Position numbers and translations under genes: made by a program | Notes under the pieces: generated by a model | Database searches by the model: none | Seen by the model: the letters and a program-made list of their open reading frames with translations, nothing else | What the model was told of the DNA's origin: nothing | Assembly: GCF_905171775.1 (NCBI RefSeq) | Contig: NC_053492.1 | Location: forward strand, 295,345,934-295,409,933 | DNA from: Rana temporaria | Lineage: Eukaryota; Chordata; Amphibia; Anura; Ranidae | Direction: 5' to 3' | Length of the DNA: 64,000 nt | Shown here: positions 34,172-46,687 of the stretch, in pieces | Numbering within the stretch: the stretch's first letter is position 1 | Layout of the letters: every line of letters begins with the position of its first letter

Positions 34172-34786
34172 CAGTGTTACCAACCGTCCGTATTTTTATG
34201 GACAGTTCGTAAAAACAGGCACCTTTTTCCCCCGTTCGTAAATGTCTGTGGTTGTGGGAATGTGCCAGTAAAAATAGCCGAGATCGGTTCGGCTTGGAAC
34301 TGCGCATGAAGATTGGAGGCAGGGGGTTATGGTGGCTGCGGTGGCACCGCAGAGGGGGATGGAGGCAGGGGGCAATGGAGGCAGGGGGAGATTGGAGGCA
34401 GGGGGAGATAGTGGCAGGGGGTGATTGGAGGCAGGGGGTGTTGGTGGCACCGCAGAGGGGGATGTTGGCACCGCAGAGGGTGGGAGATGGAGACAGGGGT
34501 TGTTGGTGACACCGCAGAGGGGGGTGAAGGCAGGGGGTGTTGGTGGCAGAGGGGAATGGAGGCAGGGGGTGATGTGACTAAATAATTTGCCCTTATTATA
34601 TAAAAAATAACAAAAATATTTGTTTTACCTTAATATCTACCTTAAATCACATTGCTATTTGCCTAGCGTACTTGTGTGTAGCCTAAATACTGAAATTTGC
34701 ACCTAAAAATGTAATTTAGTAACTTTCGTGAAATGCCAGTAAATTTCAGGTGTCGTGCCAGTAAATCTGGTAGGTTGGCAACACTG
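34172..34786. mobile_element. hAT-like MITE with 8-bp TSD and G-rich minisatellite
   Basis: Ends CAGTGTTACCAACCGTCC and GGTTGGCAACACTG. The perfect 8-bp repeat GAGCCCAG is at 34,164-34,171 and 34,787-34,794. The interior (about 34,310-34,575) is a tandem array built on GGAGGCAGGGGGTGATTGG. 615 bp, non-coding. Confidence 0.88.
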
Positions 34787-34794
34787 GAGCCCAG

Positions 34795-35714
34795 GACGTC
34801 ATATGACAAGAGTATTCTAGCACCCAAGGTGTAGATGCCAAAGTGCGGACTAAAATTTTAACCATTTTTATTCTAAAAGGCTTAAAAAGCCTGTACAAAA
34901 GCTAAAGATAAAACGCCTGAAAATTGGCAAAATATGTCCAGTTTAAGTGTGAATGGGCCTTAGATAGTAAAAAAAATGACTCCCGCACTTTGAACGCTAT
35001 AATTCCCTGTCATGTATCATTGAATAGAATAGTTACATAATATATCCAGTTTAATGAGCTTACAGAAACAAAGGTCAATGCCTTTATTAGGCTACCTTAA
35101 GAAATCGTTGGATCAAGCTATTACTACACTGTTCTAAATGTTCTATTTTTATGCATTGTGTTACAGCATAATGGAATCTTACGGGATGACCTGTATGCTT
35201 TTTCTATAGACAAGTATCAATGCGAATTTCTGCACAATGAACCACCTCGGGAAAGTGTGATGAAAAATAAAACGATCAGGCATAGCATTATGACCACTGA
35301 CAGGTAAAGTGAATAACAATAACTGTCTTGTTACAGTGGCATCTGAAAGTGGATGTAATAAATTAGGAAGCATGTAGAACATGTTGGTTCTGAAGTTGAT
35401 GTGTTGAAAGCAGAAAAAAATGCACAAGTGATTGTCGACTTTAAGGCCAAATTGTATGGATAGGCAACTGGGACAGAACAACTCCAAAACTACAGCTCTG
35501 GTGAGATGATCCCTGTCTGCAGTGGTCAAGACCTACCAAAAGTGGCCCAACGAAGGAAAACCAACAACCAGAGGGGGAGTCATGGGCACCCAAGGATCGC
35601 TCATTCATGCGAGGAGCAAAGGCTGAACTATGTAGTCTGTTTCAATCGAAGAGGTACTATGCACACATATACAGCGCTCTGTAAAGTTTCCTCTAGTGCA
35701 GGGGTAGGCAACCT
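34795..35714. other. no gene recognised
   Basis: The 116-codon minus frame at 35,179-35,529 has no recognisable domain. A weak MITE-like right end (GTGTGAATGGGCCTTA) lies near 34,950. CAGGGGTAGGCAACCT near 35,699 resembles a hAT left end, but no partner was found. Confidence 0.35.
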
Positions 35715-35715
35715 A

Positions 35716-36000
35716 GGGCTCCATGCACACTGGCATAAAAAAAAAACATTGCTTCTACAGGAGTTTTGTGTTCTGCCTGTAGAGCAGCTCAATTTATCCT
35801 ATGTGCCCATGCAAATTAGGACGATTAGAGGCATATTTTGAGCTCAATGGAAAAAAAAACTTCTGGTTTACGTTTCTGATTGGAGCTCATCGGCAGAAAA
35901 AAATAAAATCTCGTCTAGACTTTTTACAAAAAATGCTCTATATGAGCGTTTTTTACTCCAAGAGAACATACGTTCTTTTAAGCCCAGCGTGTATGGAGCC
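35716..36000. mobile_element. MITE with gggctccatgcacact ends
   Basis: Left GGGCTCCATGCACACTGG and right CCAGCGTGTATGGAGCC are imperfect inverted ends. The flanks are CTA and TTA. Arms contain AACTTCTGGTTTACG-type sequence. About 285 bp. Probably the same broad TWA-target group as the main MITE family, but a different sequence family. Confidence 0.55.
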
Positions 36001-36290
36001 TTAAAGAGGTAGAGATCTACCTTAACAACATGGGAGAAGTCAAAGATTACCGGGCACAGTGTCTTCCAGTGTCGTCTCCTTACACCTGATTTAAACCTCT
36101 AATTGCCGTACTACCCTGTCTCAATCGCGTGCATTGCATGGCAATCATGGGTTTAAATCAGGTGCTGAGGAGGCAACATATCGCCTACTCACTACTTGTC
36201 AAATGCACTCAGATTGCTTTTCAGAGGAGCAGCAGTGCCTGATTCACTTGTAAATGAGCCCTTAATTGCAATCAGCAGCAGCACCCCTTA

Positions 36291-36485
36291 GGGCCCGTTC
36301 ACACGTAATGTTGGGGTGTGGTAAAGCCCTGCAGTTGAGTCTAGGTTTTGGTGCACCAAAGTGCACCAAATTTGCAAGATAAAATAGAAGAAGCCTGTGG
36401 CTAAGCACAGCCAACCTGCAGAAAAGCTACACTTCACCGCAGCCGCAGTGTGGGTAAACCACTGCACATCAGTGTGAAAGCAGCC
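36291..36485. mobile_element. 195-bp MITE with exact TTA TSD
   Basis: Starts GGGCCCGTTCACACGTAATG and ends CAGTGTGAAAGCAGCC, flanked by TTA at 36,288-36,290 and 36,486-36,488. Ends of the GGGCCGTTCACAC type with a 3-bp TWA duplication fit PIF/Harbinger MITEs. Confidence 0.7.
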
Positions 36486-36599
36486 TTACATTATTACGCC
36501 TAGTGTATTGCTTCACATTTACCTGAAGATCTATTCTTTTCTGTAACTTTCCACCACTCTAGAGTCCGCTAGCTGGGATATAAGGTGGAGTGCAGTACT

Positions 36600-36975
36600 G
36601 CAGTTGGTATCACTCCGCATGGGACAGGAGCCAGCACTACAGAGGAGGCATCAGCTTATGGGGCTCTTGCTCTCTACTACAGCTCTAACTTTACAAGTAT
36701 GCCCTCTGCATTGCACTCTGATGCTTTGGAATGGCAGGTCTTCTCATCCAACATCAGTGCCTGACCTCACAAATGAGCTTCTGGAAGAATGGTCAAACAT
36801 TCCCATAGACACACTCCTAAACCTTGTGGACAACCTTCCCAGAAGCATAGAAGCTGTTATAGCTGCAGAGGGTGGGCCAACTTAATATTCAACACTACGG
36901 ACTAAGACTAGGATGCCAGTAAAGTTCATGTGTGCAAAAGGCAGGTGTACCAATACTTTTGGTCATTTAGTGTAT
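36600..36975 (+). pseudogene. 3' remnant of a Tc1-like transposon
   Basis: The open frame ending at 36,885 finishes LTNELLEEWSNIPIDTLLNL...IEAVIAAEGGPT. This resembles the extreme C-terminus of a Tc1-like transposase after the catalytic Glu. About 50 bp further on, GGTGTACCAATACTTTTGG and TCATTTAGTGTA form a right inverted terminus typical of such elements. Upstream catalytic regions are missing. It is a different Tc1 family from the 16.4-kb copy. Confidence 0.7.
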
Positions 36976-36982
36976 GTATGTG

Positions 36983-37016
<34 letters not shown>

Positions 37017-37787
37017 TACACGCATGTGTGTTTGAGCTTTGGGGTGCACACCCTAATGCAATAGGCTGCATACGCCTATGCTAGGATGGCAAGGCACACC
37101 TCTGCTCTCCCCCCCTTCTCCAAGCTAACAGGCTGACCAGAGGCTACAATGCAAAGGCTGAAAGTTCAAAAAAGCAGCACAGAGAGGGAAGAAGCCAGAA
37201 AAATGTAGCCCCTAGTCACACCGGTACTACTTTAGGATCGTAAATATAAAGAATATAAAGTTTCCTGTGAATAGCTGAGCAGAGCTCTATCCGACTCAAT
37301 TTGATTCTGGAGGCAGAATAGGAAGTCTTCGTCCCGCTGCTGGAACACAGCCATGTATACTGTATGTACAGTAGCTGAGGCCAGATAAAGTCTGTACAGC
37401 GCTGACAGCCACTGCATGTGTTAGTGAAGGAAATTGTTTGGACCAATTTGGTCCAAACAAACTATTTCAAGTTATTAATCATGAGGGTCGGCTTTCATGC
37501 AGAGAATGCATTAAGGCAAAAAAAACGCCTAGCATTTAATACCATTTTAATTATAAATCATGGCAAAAAGGTAAAAGTCCAAAGGCCCAGCACTGGGCAA
37601 CCAATATACCTAAAGTCACATTTGAACCTCTCACATTCCTCACACCTTTATCTTGGTACATCGGTGGTATGGAGGAGCTTGCCTTGCACCTTTTCAGTGT
37701 GCTAATGTTTCATACAGGATGGTATCAGCATAGCAGGAAGCCTTCAGGGATCAAAATAACTTTTATTAAAAAAAATAAAAAATAGTA
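36976..37787. other. no gene; (TA)n/(CA)n tract
   Basis: TA and CA dinucleotides occupy about 36,984-37,016. Nothing else is recognised. Confidence 0.4.
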
Positions 37788-38625
37788 TGCAGGCTCTCCT
37801 CATCTAACGACCAGGTCATTAAACAAATTGGTCGTTAAAAGAGGAGCCACAAGTAATCAATATTTTAAGCATTCTTAACTACTGTATTGTGAAACAAATG
37901 TCTAAACACAAAACTCCAGCTCAATAACGTTGTTTTCATTTGCGTAAGCACAGAACACAAACGAAAATACTGTACTGTACAATACAATAAATAATGATTG
38001 TAACGAGACCCTTGCTCGCTCGCTTCCGCTCCCCTGACACTCCTCTGCTACTAGTGAGTCAGCTTGCAGATCGCAACATCTGATGGTTCGATCATCCAAG
38101 GCTCCGGGATCCGAACTACAGCTATGTGCCGTTCGGGATCCATTAGAACAAACACCAGGCAGGCTGTATGTAAGTTCAAACAGGAAGACCTTTTTTGGAA
38201 GTACACAACACACTTTTAAACAGAATTTGGAACATCCCGCCCCCAACAATCGCTTTCCTATTGGTCAATTGTAAAGTACATGGAGTTCTCCTTCAGGTCC
38301 TCTTAGGCATGCAAATGAGGACTTGAACATGAGTCAGCAGGGATTGGTCCGATAGCTTGAATGGAGGGACTGTTATGTGTATTGAGACAGAAGCCCCAGG
38401 GGGCAATCAATCTACATAATAGCCAGACACAGAACAATGGAGCCGTCTGGAGCTTTAAGACAGGGAAGAAGACCCCCCACTGTGTAACAGATTTCAAAGA
38501 GATACACTTCAGCATTCCAAGGTCCATGACAATGATGTACAGCATGTCATTCGGGTAGAGAGCGCTGGACGCAAGTCCGAGCAGTCGTTAAACAGGTAAG
38601 TCGTTAAACAAGGAGTATCTGTACT
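37788..38625. mobile_element. cgttaaac-ended inverted-repeat element
   Basis: Left CAGGCTCTCCTCATCTAACG and the complement of the right end (CAGATACTCCTTGTTTAACG) are related, and TCGTTAAA words occur near both ends. The body is 838 bp without a transposase. No flanking duplication was found. Confidence 0.5.
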
Positions 38626-38749
38626 ACAAACATTTTTGTGAACTGGATTCAGTAAATCAGCTATCCATCATCGGCAGTTCAGCCTGATCTCCAATGGATC
38701 TTCATTCACATGGATGAATCCCCTCTAAAAAGCTCCAGATTCTTCGTAA

Positions 38750-39080
38750 GCCCTGGTTTACAATGATGCGGCGTGGGAAATGCAGAAAATCCTGTGCGTT
38801 TCTTGCATCGCAATCGCACTGTATTCTGCAATCTGCTGCAGGTGTCAATTAAAAGTTAACGACACTCCAAAAGCAGGTGCACAGTGCGTTTGCTTCAATC
38901 AGCTCGCATTGGTATAACCACTGATGTGATTGGATTCCAGTGCAGCTAAAAAATGTGGCTGCGCCTATAGGATGCGGAAGCAGTGGGATTTGAGCAATCA
39001 AAAACGAATGGGCTCAAATTGCACTGCGCAAAATCACTTGTAATTTGCACAGGCATGTGGTTCCCAGTGTGAACCTAGGC
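38750..39080. mobile_element. 331-bp MITE with exact TAA TSD
   Basis: Starts GCCCTGGTTTACAATGATGC and ends CAGTGTGAACCTAGGC, with TAA at 38,747-38,749 and 39,081-39,083. Probably PIF/Harbinger-like. Confidence 0.65.
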
Positions 39081-39619
39081 TAAAGAGTCAAAACCACAGT
39101 GACCACTTCTGCACATCACTCATGATATCTGTCAGGAGTAGGGATTAAACTGAAGCTGGACTTCAGACAAGAAAAATAAACTGGCTATGAATCCTTTGGA
39201 TCCCACGTGCCATAGCTGCAGAATAATTTTTTAGGAATTATTTTTTTCAGTACTGTATATTAGGAAATGTGAAATTATGAGAAAATACTGAAAAGGTCCT
39301 TTTTCCTTAAATCGAATATATAGCCAAAGCCTTTCTTTAGTTTTAGGCCACATTCATATTTAGCGATTTGGAATCATAGGCAGAATTGCTGCGTTTCTGC
39401 CTATGATTCCAAATTGCATGGCTATTGGTGCAAATCGCAGCTTTAAAAATCGCGTGAACCTTGTCACCCAAAATGGAGCAGGAGTTGCTTTTGGGCGACA
39501 AACACTTATAGGGGAGCCCAGTGAAATGAATGGTTTTCCATATGCGTGACATTTGGAATTGTGTGTCAGGGGATTATAGGGAGAGGTTTGACGGAAGCCT
39601 AGTCACTCCTCTACCCTAA
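39081..39619. other. no gene; possible truncated MITE
   Basis: TTAGGCCACATTCATATTTAG at 39,343 looks like a MITE left end followed by a short internal palindrome (GGAATCATAGGCAGAA / CTGCCTATGATTCC, 39,370-39,413). No right end was found. Confidence 0.4.
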
Positions 39620-40183
39620 TGCCGCATACACACAACTGTTTTTCGGGTTCTAAAAAATTTAGTTTTTTTTTATGTCATTAAAAACGATCGTGTGTGGGCT
39701 CCAGAGCATTTTTCACAATGTAAAAAATGGCCATTAAAAATTTCGAGCATGCTCTAATTTTTCACGTCGTTTTTAACGTTATCGTTTTTTACATCGTAAA
39801 AAATGATCGCGTGTGGGATTTAACGACGTGAAAAAAACACGCATGCTCAGAAGCAAGTTATGAGACGGGAGCGCTCGTTCTGGTAAAACTACCATTCATA
39901 ATGGAGTAAGCACATTCATCACGCTGTAACAGACTGAAAAGCGCAAATCGTCTTTTACTAACACGAAATCAGCTAAAGCAGCCCAAAGGGTGGCGTCATC
40001 CGCATGAAACTTCCCCACTATAGTGCCATCGTACGTGTTGTACCTCACTGCACTTTGCTAGAGCATTTTTTTTTTCCTCGATCGTGTGTAGGCAAGGCCG
40101 TTTTAATGATCGGGTTGAAAAAAAACGTTGTTTTTTTTAGACCCTTAAAAACGTCATTTTTTACAACCAGTGTGTACATGGCA
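39620..40183. mobile_element. Harbinger-like MITE, long poly-T-arm type
   Basis: Ends TGCCGCATACACACAAC and the complement of GTGTGTACATGGCA. The arms carry AAAAACGATCGTGTGTGG and TTTACATCGTAAAAAATG words. It shares its core with the 6657 copy (AGCCCAAAGGGTGGCG; TCGTACGTGTTGTAC). 564 bp. The flanks are TAA left and TTA right. Confidence 0.7.
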
Positions 40184-41254
40184 TTAGCCTTGTTTCAGCA
40201 TTATATTTTGCTGTTTATATGTCTTGAAGTGCTCTAATTGCCTATTGCCTACTGCTTATTGACTGTGTCTTATCTATTGCACATTACAAACTCTTTGTTA
40301 CTGAATTCGCTGCCATTAATCTGCCAGTACACAAATTCACCTGGTTTACATTGCATGTGAGTGGACCTTTAAATTCTTTATTTATAACAGAAGTGTCAGA
40401 ACCCAGAGTGTCAGAGGTGTTGGAAAACTTGCAAGGTGAAGGCAACCAGTGGGGTACAGAATCTTTGAGCGGCCCTGACGGGGTAGCGCTACACATATTT
40501 TCTGACTTACTCAATTCAACATCTAGAATTTGTCTCTACCACTCGATTGCAAAGACTGGCTGTACTGTTCTTGCTGGGAGTACCACTTCCCACATTTTGC
40601 AAGGTTTTATTAGTCACTTGGACTGCAGATCCACTATGAACAATGTTTACTTATACAACGCTTTGTGTTCCTACTGCCAGTGGCTTATGACTATGGGTCT
40701 TGTTCTTCTTACTTCTACAATCTTATCATGTCCAAAAGTAACAAAAATGAACTTGTCTTCATTCTCATGCCCCCTAAGCCATATATGGAACATCAGAGAG
40801 AAAGGGAATACAAAGGTTAATTGTTTAGAAACAGGCCATATACACAAACATGTGAATAGCTCAAATAGCCTGCCCACATGCAAGACTGCGAATAAAAACG
40901 CACAATTCTTTCCTTCAGTGTACACTGGACAAAAGACGAATTTGTACGTACTTTGATAATATATTCCTGAGTAATATACCTCATAGGTACTATATCAGTG
41001 CACAACGTGACATTATAAAATTGTGTCCACGACCATGTCAGGATCCTACATTTATTGAGGGCCTTCACATTACTTAGTAGGAAAAGGCTTCTAACAAATC
41101 CTACAGGGAATGGATGTAACCAGAATCCTTAGGCCTTGGTTCGTTGCTGATGGTGTAAGACTGTTTGCTACAGAAACATTCACCACCAGACTGCATAAAG
41201 GCTTTATTACATCGATCCATGACAGTTTTATAATATCACATTGTACATTTACAC
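40184..41254 (+). other. unrecognised 201-codon open frame at 40,351-40,956
   Basis: Within otherwise featureless sequence, a plus-strand frame runs from an ATG at 40,351 to a stop at 40,956. It is not repetitive, unlike the other long frames here. It starts MHVSGPLNSLFITEVSEPRV and is Ser/Thr/Leu-rich with scattered Cys. I see no domain, signal peptide, membrane segment or splice context that I can defend. A chance frame or an old retroelement relic is more likely than a gene. Confidence 0.2.
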
Positions 41255-41257
41255 ATA

Positions 41258-41960
41258 GGGGCAGATTCACGTAGATGGGCGTAAATTTGGGCAGGGGCGT
41301 AACGTATCTGATTTACGTAACGCCGCCGCAAGTTTTTTAGGCAAGTGCTTTATTCACAAAGCACTTGCGTGTAAAGTTGCGGCGGCGTAGCGTAAATCAC
41401 CCGGCGGAATTCAAATTCGGCGGGTAGGGGGTGTGTATCATTTAAATGAAGCACGTCCCCGCGCCGAACGAACTGCGCATGCGACGTCCCAAAAATAACC
41501 CAGCGTGCATTGCTCTAAATGACGTCGCAAGGACGTCATTGGTTTTGACGTGGACGTAAATTACGTTCAGCACCATTCAAGGACGACTTACGCAAACAAC
41601 GTAATTTTTTTAATTTTCGACGCGGGAACGACGGCCATACTTAACATAGACCCAGGGGTAACTTTACACCGGGAAAAGCCTAACGTAAACGTTGTATCTT
41701 TACTGCGTCGGCCGCGCGTACGTTCGCGTATCTAGCTAATTTGCATACTTGACGGGGAAATCGACGGAAGCGCCACCTAGCGGGCAAAAAAAAAATTGCA
41801 GTTAAGATCCGACAGCGTAAGAGACTTACGCCTGTCGGATCTAATGATATCTATGCGTAACTGATTCTATGAATCAGTCGCATAGATACGATGGCGCTAG
41901 GCAGAGATACGACGGTGTATCTGGAGATGCGCCGTCGTATCTCTTTTGTGAATCTGGGCC
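41258..41960. mobile_element. cagattcac-family MITE, copy 1
   Basis: Starts GGGGCAGATTCACGTAG and ends GTGAATCTGGGCC, flanked by ATA on both sides (41,255-41,257; 41,961-41,963). The interior is rich in CpG and TACG/CGTA words such as ACGCCGCCGCAAG. 703 bp, non-coding. Two relatives lie at 45,846 and 63,148. Confidence 0.75.
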
Positions 41961-42859
41961 ATAGTATTTATAATCAGAAATAACATTGTAGCATATTTGC
42001 CTATTGGTTACCTGTATCACGGTTGATTTTGATGGGAGTGTGTGAAGAGGGTACCAAACATAGAGCTGTATAGTAATACTATTTTTTTTTTTGTGAAAAT
42101 CTCTCTTATTAACGAAACAAAGAAAATAGTAACAAAAATATATGTTTTTATTATTTATTATTAGTTTGTATTATAGGTTTAGACAGGGCCACTGATAGGG
42201 GTACAGGCAGTCCTCCTGTACAAGATAAAGGGGAAGTAACCGGCACCAAACACAGAAAATCATGAATACTGACAGCCCTATGGATAATAACATGTAATCA
42301 TGGGCAACGTAAATAAATAAATTAAATCAGATAAGATACAATGTTAAATTCTCAGGAAAAACAAGTCTCAAAGTCCAATCAATGGCTAATGGTGGCATCC
42401 TTCCTCAGAGATAAGCCAACGCTGTGAATACAAGCAAGAAGTTTTTTAATCCTATGAGTAAAATTGTGCATTTTAATACTACACTCAGGTGGCGCTTCCT
42501 TTGTTTATTTGTTTTTGCTCCTGTACAAGGCCTGGGCACCATTGGGTCAACAGGGAGACCTGGCAGGGGCTGCTTGTGGCCCTCCACTCTCCTTGGAGTT
42601 CAGGTTGTCCTCTGGGGCTCTTGAATATCTCCTCCCCAGTGCGCCATGTAGAGTAACCTGGGGATAGGGGTCAGCGGGCGCTAAGCAGCTTCTTCCCAGG
42701 CAGCCAGAGGTGGTGGGTGGGGCCAGGCAGGTGGCTGCCTTCTTCCCTTCCTGCCCAAGTGGTCGCTTCATTTTGGCTGGCCCAGAAGCTAAAAATGGGG
42801 AAGAAGTGGAGAAGAAATAGCAGCCTTGCAAGTCTTCCATCTTCAGCTGTGCGGTGACG
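41961..42859. other. no gene recognised
   Basis: A minus frame of 108 codons (42,547-42,873) and overlapping plus frames show no motif. Poly-T lies near 42,080. Confidence 0.35.
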
Positions 42860-43460
42860 GATTGCCCTGCCACTTCAAACTGTTCACTGATTGCCCTGTC
42901 ACCACATACATCTCACTGGCCACCCTACCCTACTGCTACATATTTCTCACTGCGCTGCCACTACATACTTCTCACTGACTGCCATGCCACTACAAACTGC
43001 TCACTTACTGCTCTACCACTACATACTTCTCACTGACCCCCCTGGCAATACATACTGCTCACTGACTGCCCTACTACTACATACTGCTTACTGACACCCT
43101 GTCACTACATACTGCCCACTCACTAGCCTACCACTACATACTGCTTACTGACCACCCTGCCACTACATACTGCCCACTCACTAGCCTACCACTACATACT
43201 ACTTACTGACCAACCTGCAACTACATACTGCTCACTTACTACCCTATCACAACATACTGCTCACTTTCTACCCTATAACAATATACTACTTACTGACCAC
43301 CTTGCAACTACATACTGCTCACTCACTGCCATGCCACAACAAACTGCTCACTGACTGCCTTACCACTATACACTGCTCACTGACTGCCCTATCACTACTT
43401 CCCTACACTACCACTACATACTGCTTGCTGATCTCCCAACCACTGCCTACTATTACATAC
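42860..43460. repeat. C-rich minisatellite, cactacatactgctcactg unit
   Basis: About 20 degenerate units of roughly 30 bp combine CCACTACATACTGCTCACTG with GACCACCCTG. The plus strand is C-rich and G-poor, like the arrays inside the hAT-like elements. Open frames over it are repeat by-products. Confidence 0.85.
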
Positions 43461-43731
43461 CATACACTCCACACTTCTGCGCTGCCCTTTGCTACTGCCC
43501 TGCACTACATGTATTGTATTGCTCTGCACTAACACTACTTCAACACCTAGTGGGGGGAGGGAGGAGGGGACCTATCACATAAGCTCTATTGCACCCCATG
43601 ATTTCTCTGGGTTTATAATACATTATTATTACCGTATTTGCCTCACTGTGCCATTACATTACATGCCTCACTGTGCCATTGCCTACCTCATTGTGCCATT
43701 ATAAATGCCTCACTGTGCCATTATACATGCC

Positions 43732-44516
43732 TCAGGCTGTTCCGTGATAGGCGGAACACTAATTTTCCCAGCAGAGCCTCTGTTCAGTGTTCTGCCTATT
43801 ACGGATGTCCTCTTGTCTGAGGTCGAGGATGAGAAGGCATCCATGATAGCAGGGCTCAAGTCCTGCGGGAACGGAGTCTCTGCACTTTTTTCACAGCAGA
43901 ACGCAGTTCCCTTTGCAGGACTAGAGCAGCCAAGAGCAGCCAAGCCGCCCGAGCCAATCCTTCACTAAGCAGCGATGCCCAGCTCGAGTCACTGTCAGGG
44001 GCAGGCGAACCTTTGTAATCCTTTATGTTACTGGCCGCTTCCTGTATATGGATTCATCGGGTAGAGTGTGGGTATTCCGTCACTTCCTCGCTGCCGCAAT
44101 GTCTCCTGGGAGCTTTTGTCATTGTTCCCAGGAGACATTGCGGAGGTCTGCCGCGAGTTATCGCGGGATTTAGAAAGAACTTGCTTAAACAATGACAAAA
44201 GCTCCCAGGAGACATTGCGGCATCGAGGAAGTGACGGAATACCCACACACTACCCGATGAATCCATATACAGGAATCGACCAGTAACATAAAGGATTACT
44301 AAGGTACAGTGGATCAAAAAAAATAAAAAACATGCGGTTTAGTAATTATGCATATGAGCGTATCATTTTATTTTTTTTGGTGGGGGAGAGGATCTTGGGT
44401 GGGAGTTCCCACACATTTTTCCCCAGGACTTGACCCCTGCATGATAGGCGGAACACTGAACAGAGGCTCTGCTGGGAAAATTTGTGTTCCGCCTATCATG
44501 GAACAGCCTGAGGATG
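43732..44516. mobile_element. inverted-repeat element enclosing a second palindrome
   Basis: The outer arms (about 43,732-43,802 and 44,441-44,516) both contain GATAGGCGGAACACT in opposite senses, together with CCCAGCAGAGCCTCTG. Between them a separate palindrome spans 44,008-44,304, with arms beginning CCTTTGTAATCCTTTATG and containing AATGTCTCCTGGGAGC. No transposase. This looks like one MITE inserted within another. Confidence 0.6.
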
Positions 44517-44560
44517 AGGCGCGGCTTTTGAATAATGAATGCCCGCAGTCTATCAGACAG

Positions 44561-44644
44561 GTACCGGCGTATAAGACGACCCCCGAGTTTTGAGACATTT
44601 TTTTACATACAAAAGGTCGTCTTATACACCGGAAAATAAGGTAC
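44561..44644. repeat. 84-bp gtataagacgac palindromic repeat
   Basis: GTACCGGCGTATAAGACGAC at the left and GTCGTCTTATACACCGG...AAGGTAC at the right are inverted copies. It resembles very short MITE-like repeats seen in many vertebrate genomes. Confidence 0.6.
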
Positions 44645-45845
44645 GTTATTATCATATATTGAATTATCTATTGGGTTTGTTATTATTACATACAGTGCAT
44701 ATTAATGAGAATTATATTTTAAAAACAAGATTTAAATTTTCAGTTTATAGAGCACAGATATTTAAATATCAGTTGAATTACTTGCTATTGTTTGAGCACA
44801 TTGGCAGCAACATCTCAATATTTGGTTCTGGTTCACTTATTATCCTTGTCCATAGCAAGAACATCACAATCGTTTTCATAAGAGCGAGACTGCTTGTCAG
44901 AAGGAGCAGAGCTGGAAACTTCAGATATAAGAAAACGCTATTGGGTGGAATTGCTGCAGTAGATCAAACCACAGTGTCCACCGCTCGCTGAATTGCCAGT
45001 TTTAGATAGACTGATGCATTATATAATTATATATTACCTTGGCAATTATTGGTAGGAATATTGTTTTTGGAATGTAATTCACTTTTGCCTTTGTATAAAA
45101 TTCCAAGATAGCACATGAAATTATACTTTTGAAAAAACATACTGGTATACATTTTTTTTAGCATTAACAGACGTGACAAAGAGCAAAGCAGAAAAATATG
45201 TGCTGTTTCAAAAATACATCTGTTTACTTTCATTGTTTCTGACTGGCATATTATCATTGTTATCCAATGTATATCAGATAAATTTGCTTAACAGGAAAGC
45301 CAACATCTAAATAATGCATCTGAAAGGTAAAATAATGTGATCTGTTGTGACAATTTGTCTCAGTGGTGCGGTTATAGGGAAGAGAAGTTTCTAGCTTTGC
45401 TTAAGGCATGCATACACAATTATGTAGAATTTTCTGCAAACATGTATGCTAAATACAGCCCACTCTGCTAATGGTAGTGAGAGGAATTCCCAACTCACTC
45501 CTACAACAGTCAGAACTGTTCCAGAAAGCTTAAAGCTGAACTCTAGACAAACCGCTAAATGCAAAGTTAAAATGTATGGGAACTGTTTTACCTGCTGAAA
45601 ACTAAAAAAAATTCTAACCTGGCCTAAAGTGTACACAGCACAAACAGACAAACTTTTCCCAGCACATTTACCAGCTAACTTGCAAAAAAAAAGTTACAAA
45701 TTGACCCTGTCTAACAATTTACAGTAAAAACAGGTTTTATTTGCACACATTTGCACATTTATGTGGAACCTGCAGTGCCTTTGCCAAGGTTCCTCTGTAA
45801 AATTCAAAACCTAACATTTTATTTTTGAGAGTCTCTAAGCATACT
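44645..45845. other. no gene recognised
   Basis: The plus frame 44,590-44,991 (133 codons) is hydrophobic and AT-driven and has no motif. No repeat ends are seen. Confidence 0.35.
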
Positions 45846-46687
45846 GGGCCAGATTCACAGACATTTGCCCTGGCGCAGCGTATCAGAGATACGCTACGCC
45901 GCCGTATCTTACCTGGCGGAATTTCGAATCCAGGAAGATTTTGCGCCATAAGTTACAGCGGTGTAGTGTATTTCTCGGTGCGTATTTCAAATTGGGCGGG
46001 TAGGGGGCGTGATTCATTCAAATGAAGCGCGTCCCCTCGCCGATTGAAATGCACATGATCCGTTTTGAAATTTCCCGCCGTGCTTTGCGCGAAATGACAT
46101 CACACCAACGTCATTTTTTGAACTTCGACGTGCGTTACGTCCTTTACGACTTACGCAAAAAAATTTAAAATTCGATGCGGGAACGACGGCCATACTTTAA
46201 CATGGCAAGTCTATCTATACGCCACAGAATAGCAGCTTTAACTATACGCCGGGAAAAGCTGACTAGCGACGACGTAAGAGAATGCGACGGCCGCGCGTAC
46301 CTTCGTGGATCGCCGGAAAAAGCTAATTAGCATACCCAACGCGGAAAACGACGCAAACTCCACCAGCGGGCGCCGAAGTATTGCACCTACGATCCAAGGG
46401 CGTACGAAGCCGGGAAAGCCGGGAAAAGCCGACTAGCGACGACGTAAGAGAATGCGACGGTCGCGCGTACCTTCGTGGATCGCCGGAAAAAGCTAATTAG
46501 CATACCCAACGCGGAAAACGACGCAAACTCCACCCAGTGGGCGCCGAAGTATTGCACCTACGATCCGAAGCCAGAAGCCGTCGTATCTTGGTTTGAGGAT
46601 TCAAACTAAAGATACGACGCGGCAAATTTGAAAGTACGTCGGTGTATCAGTAGATATGCCGGCGTACTCCTTCTGTGAATCTGGCCC
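45846..46687. mobile_element. cagattcac-family MITE, copy 2
   Basis: Starts GGGCCAGATTCACAGAC and ends CTGTGAATCTGGCCC, flanked by ACT on both sides (45,843-45,845; 46,688-46,690). It is longer than copy 1 because a 170-bp segment starting GCCGGGAAAAGC is tandemly duplicated (about 46,248-46,417 and 46,418-46,587). Confidence 0.78.

Noticed and set aside
42547..42873. 108-codon minus frame
   Set aside because: No motif, no supporting context, and overlapping frames of similar length on the other strand.
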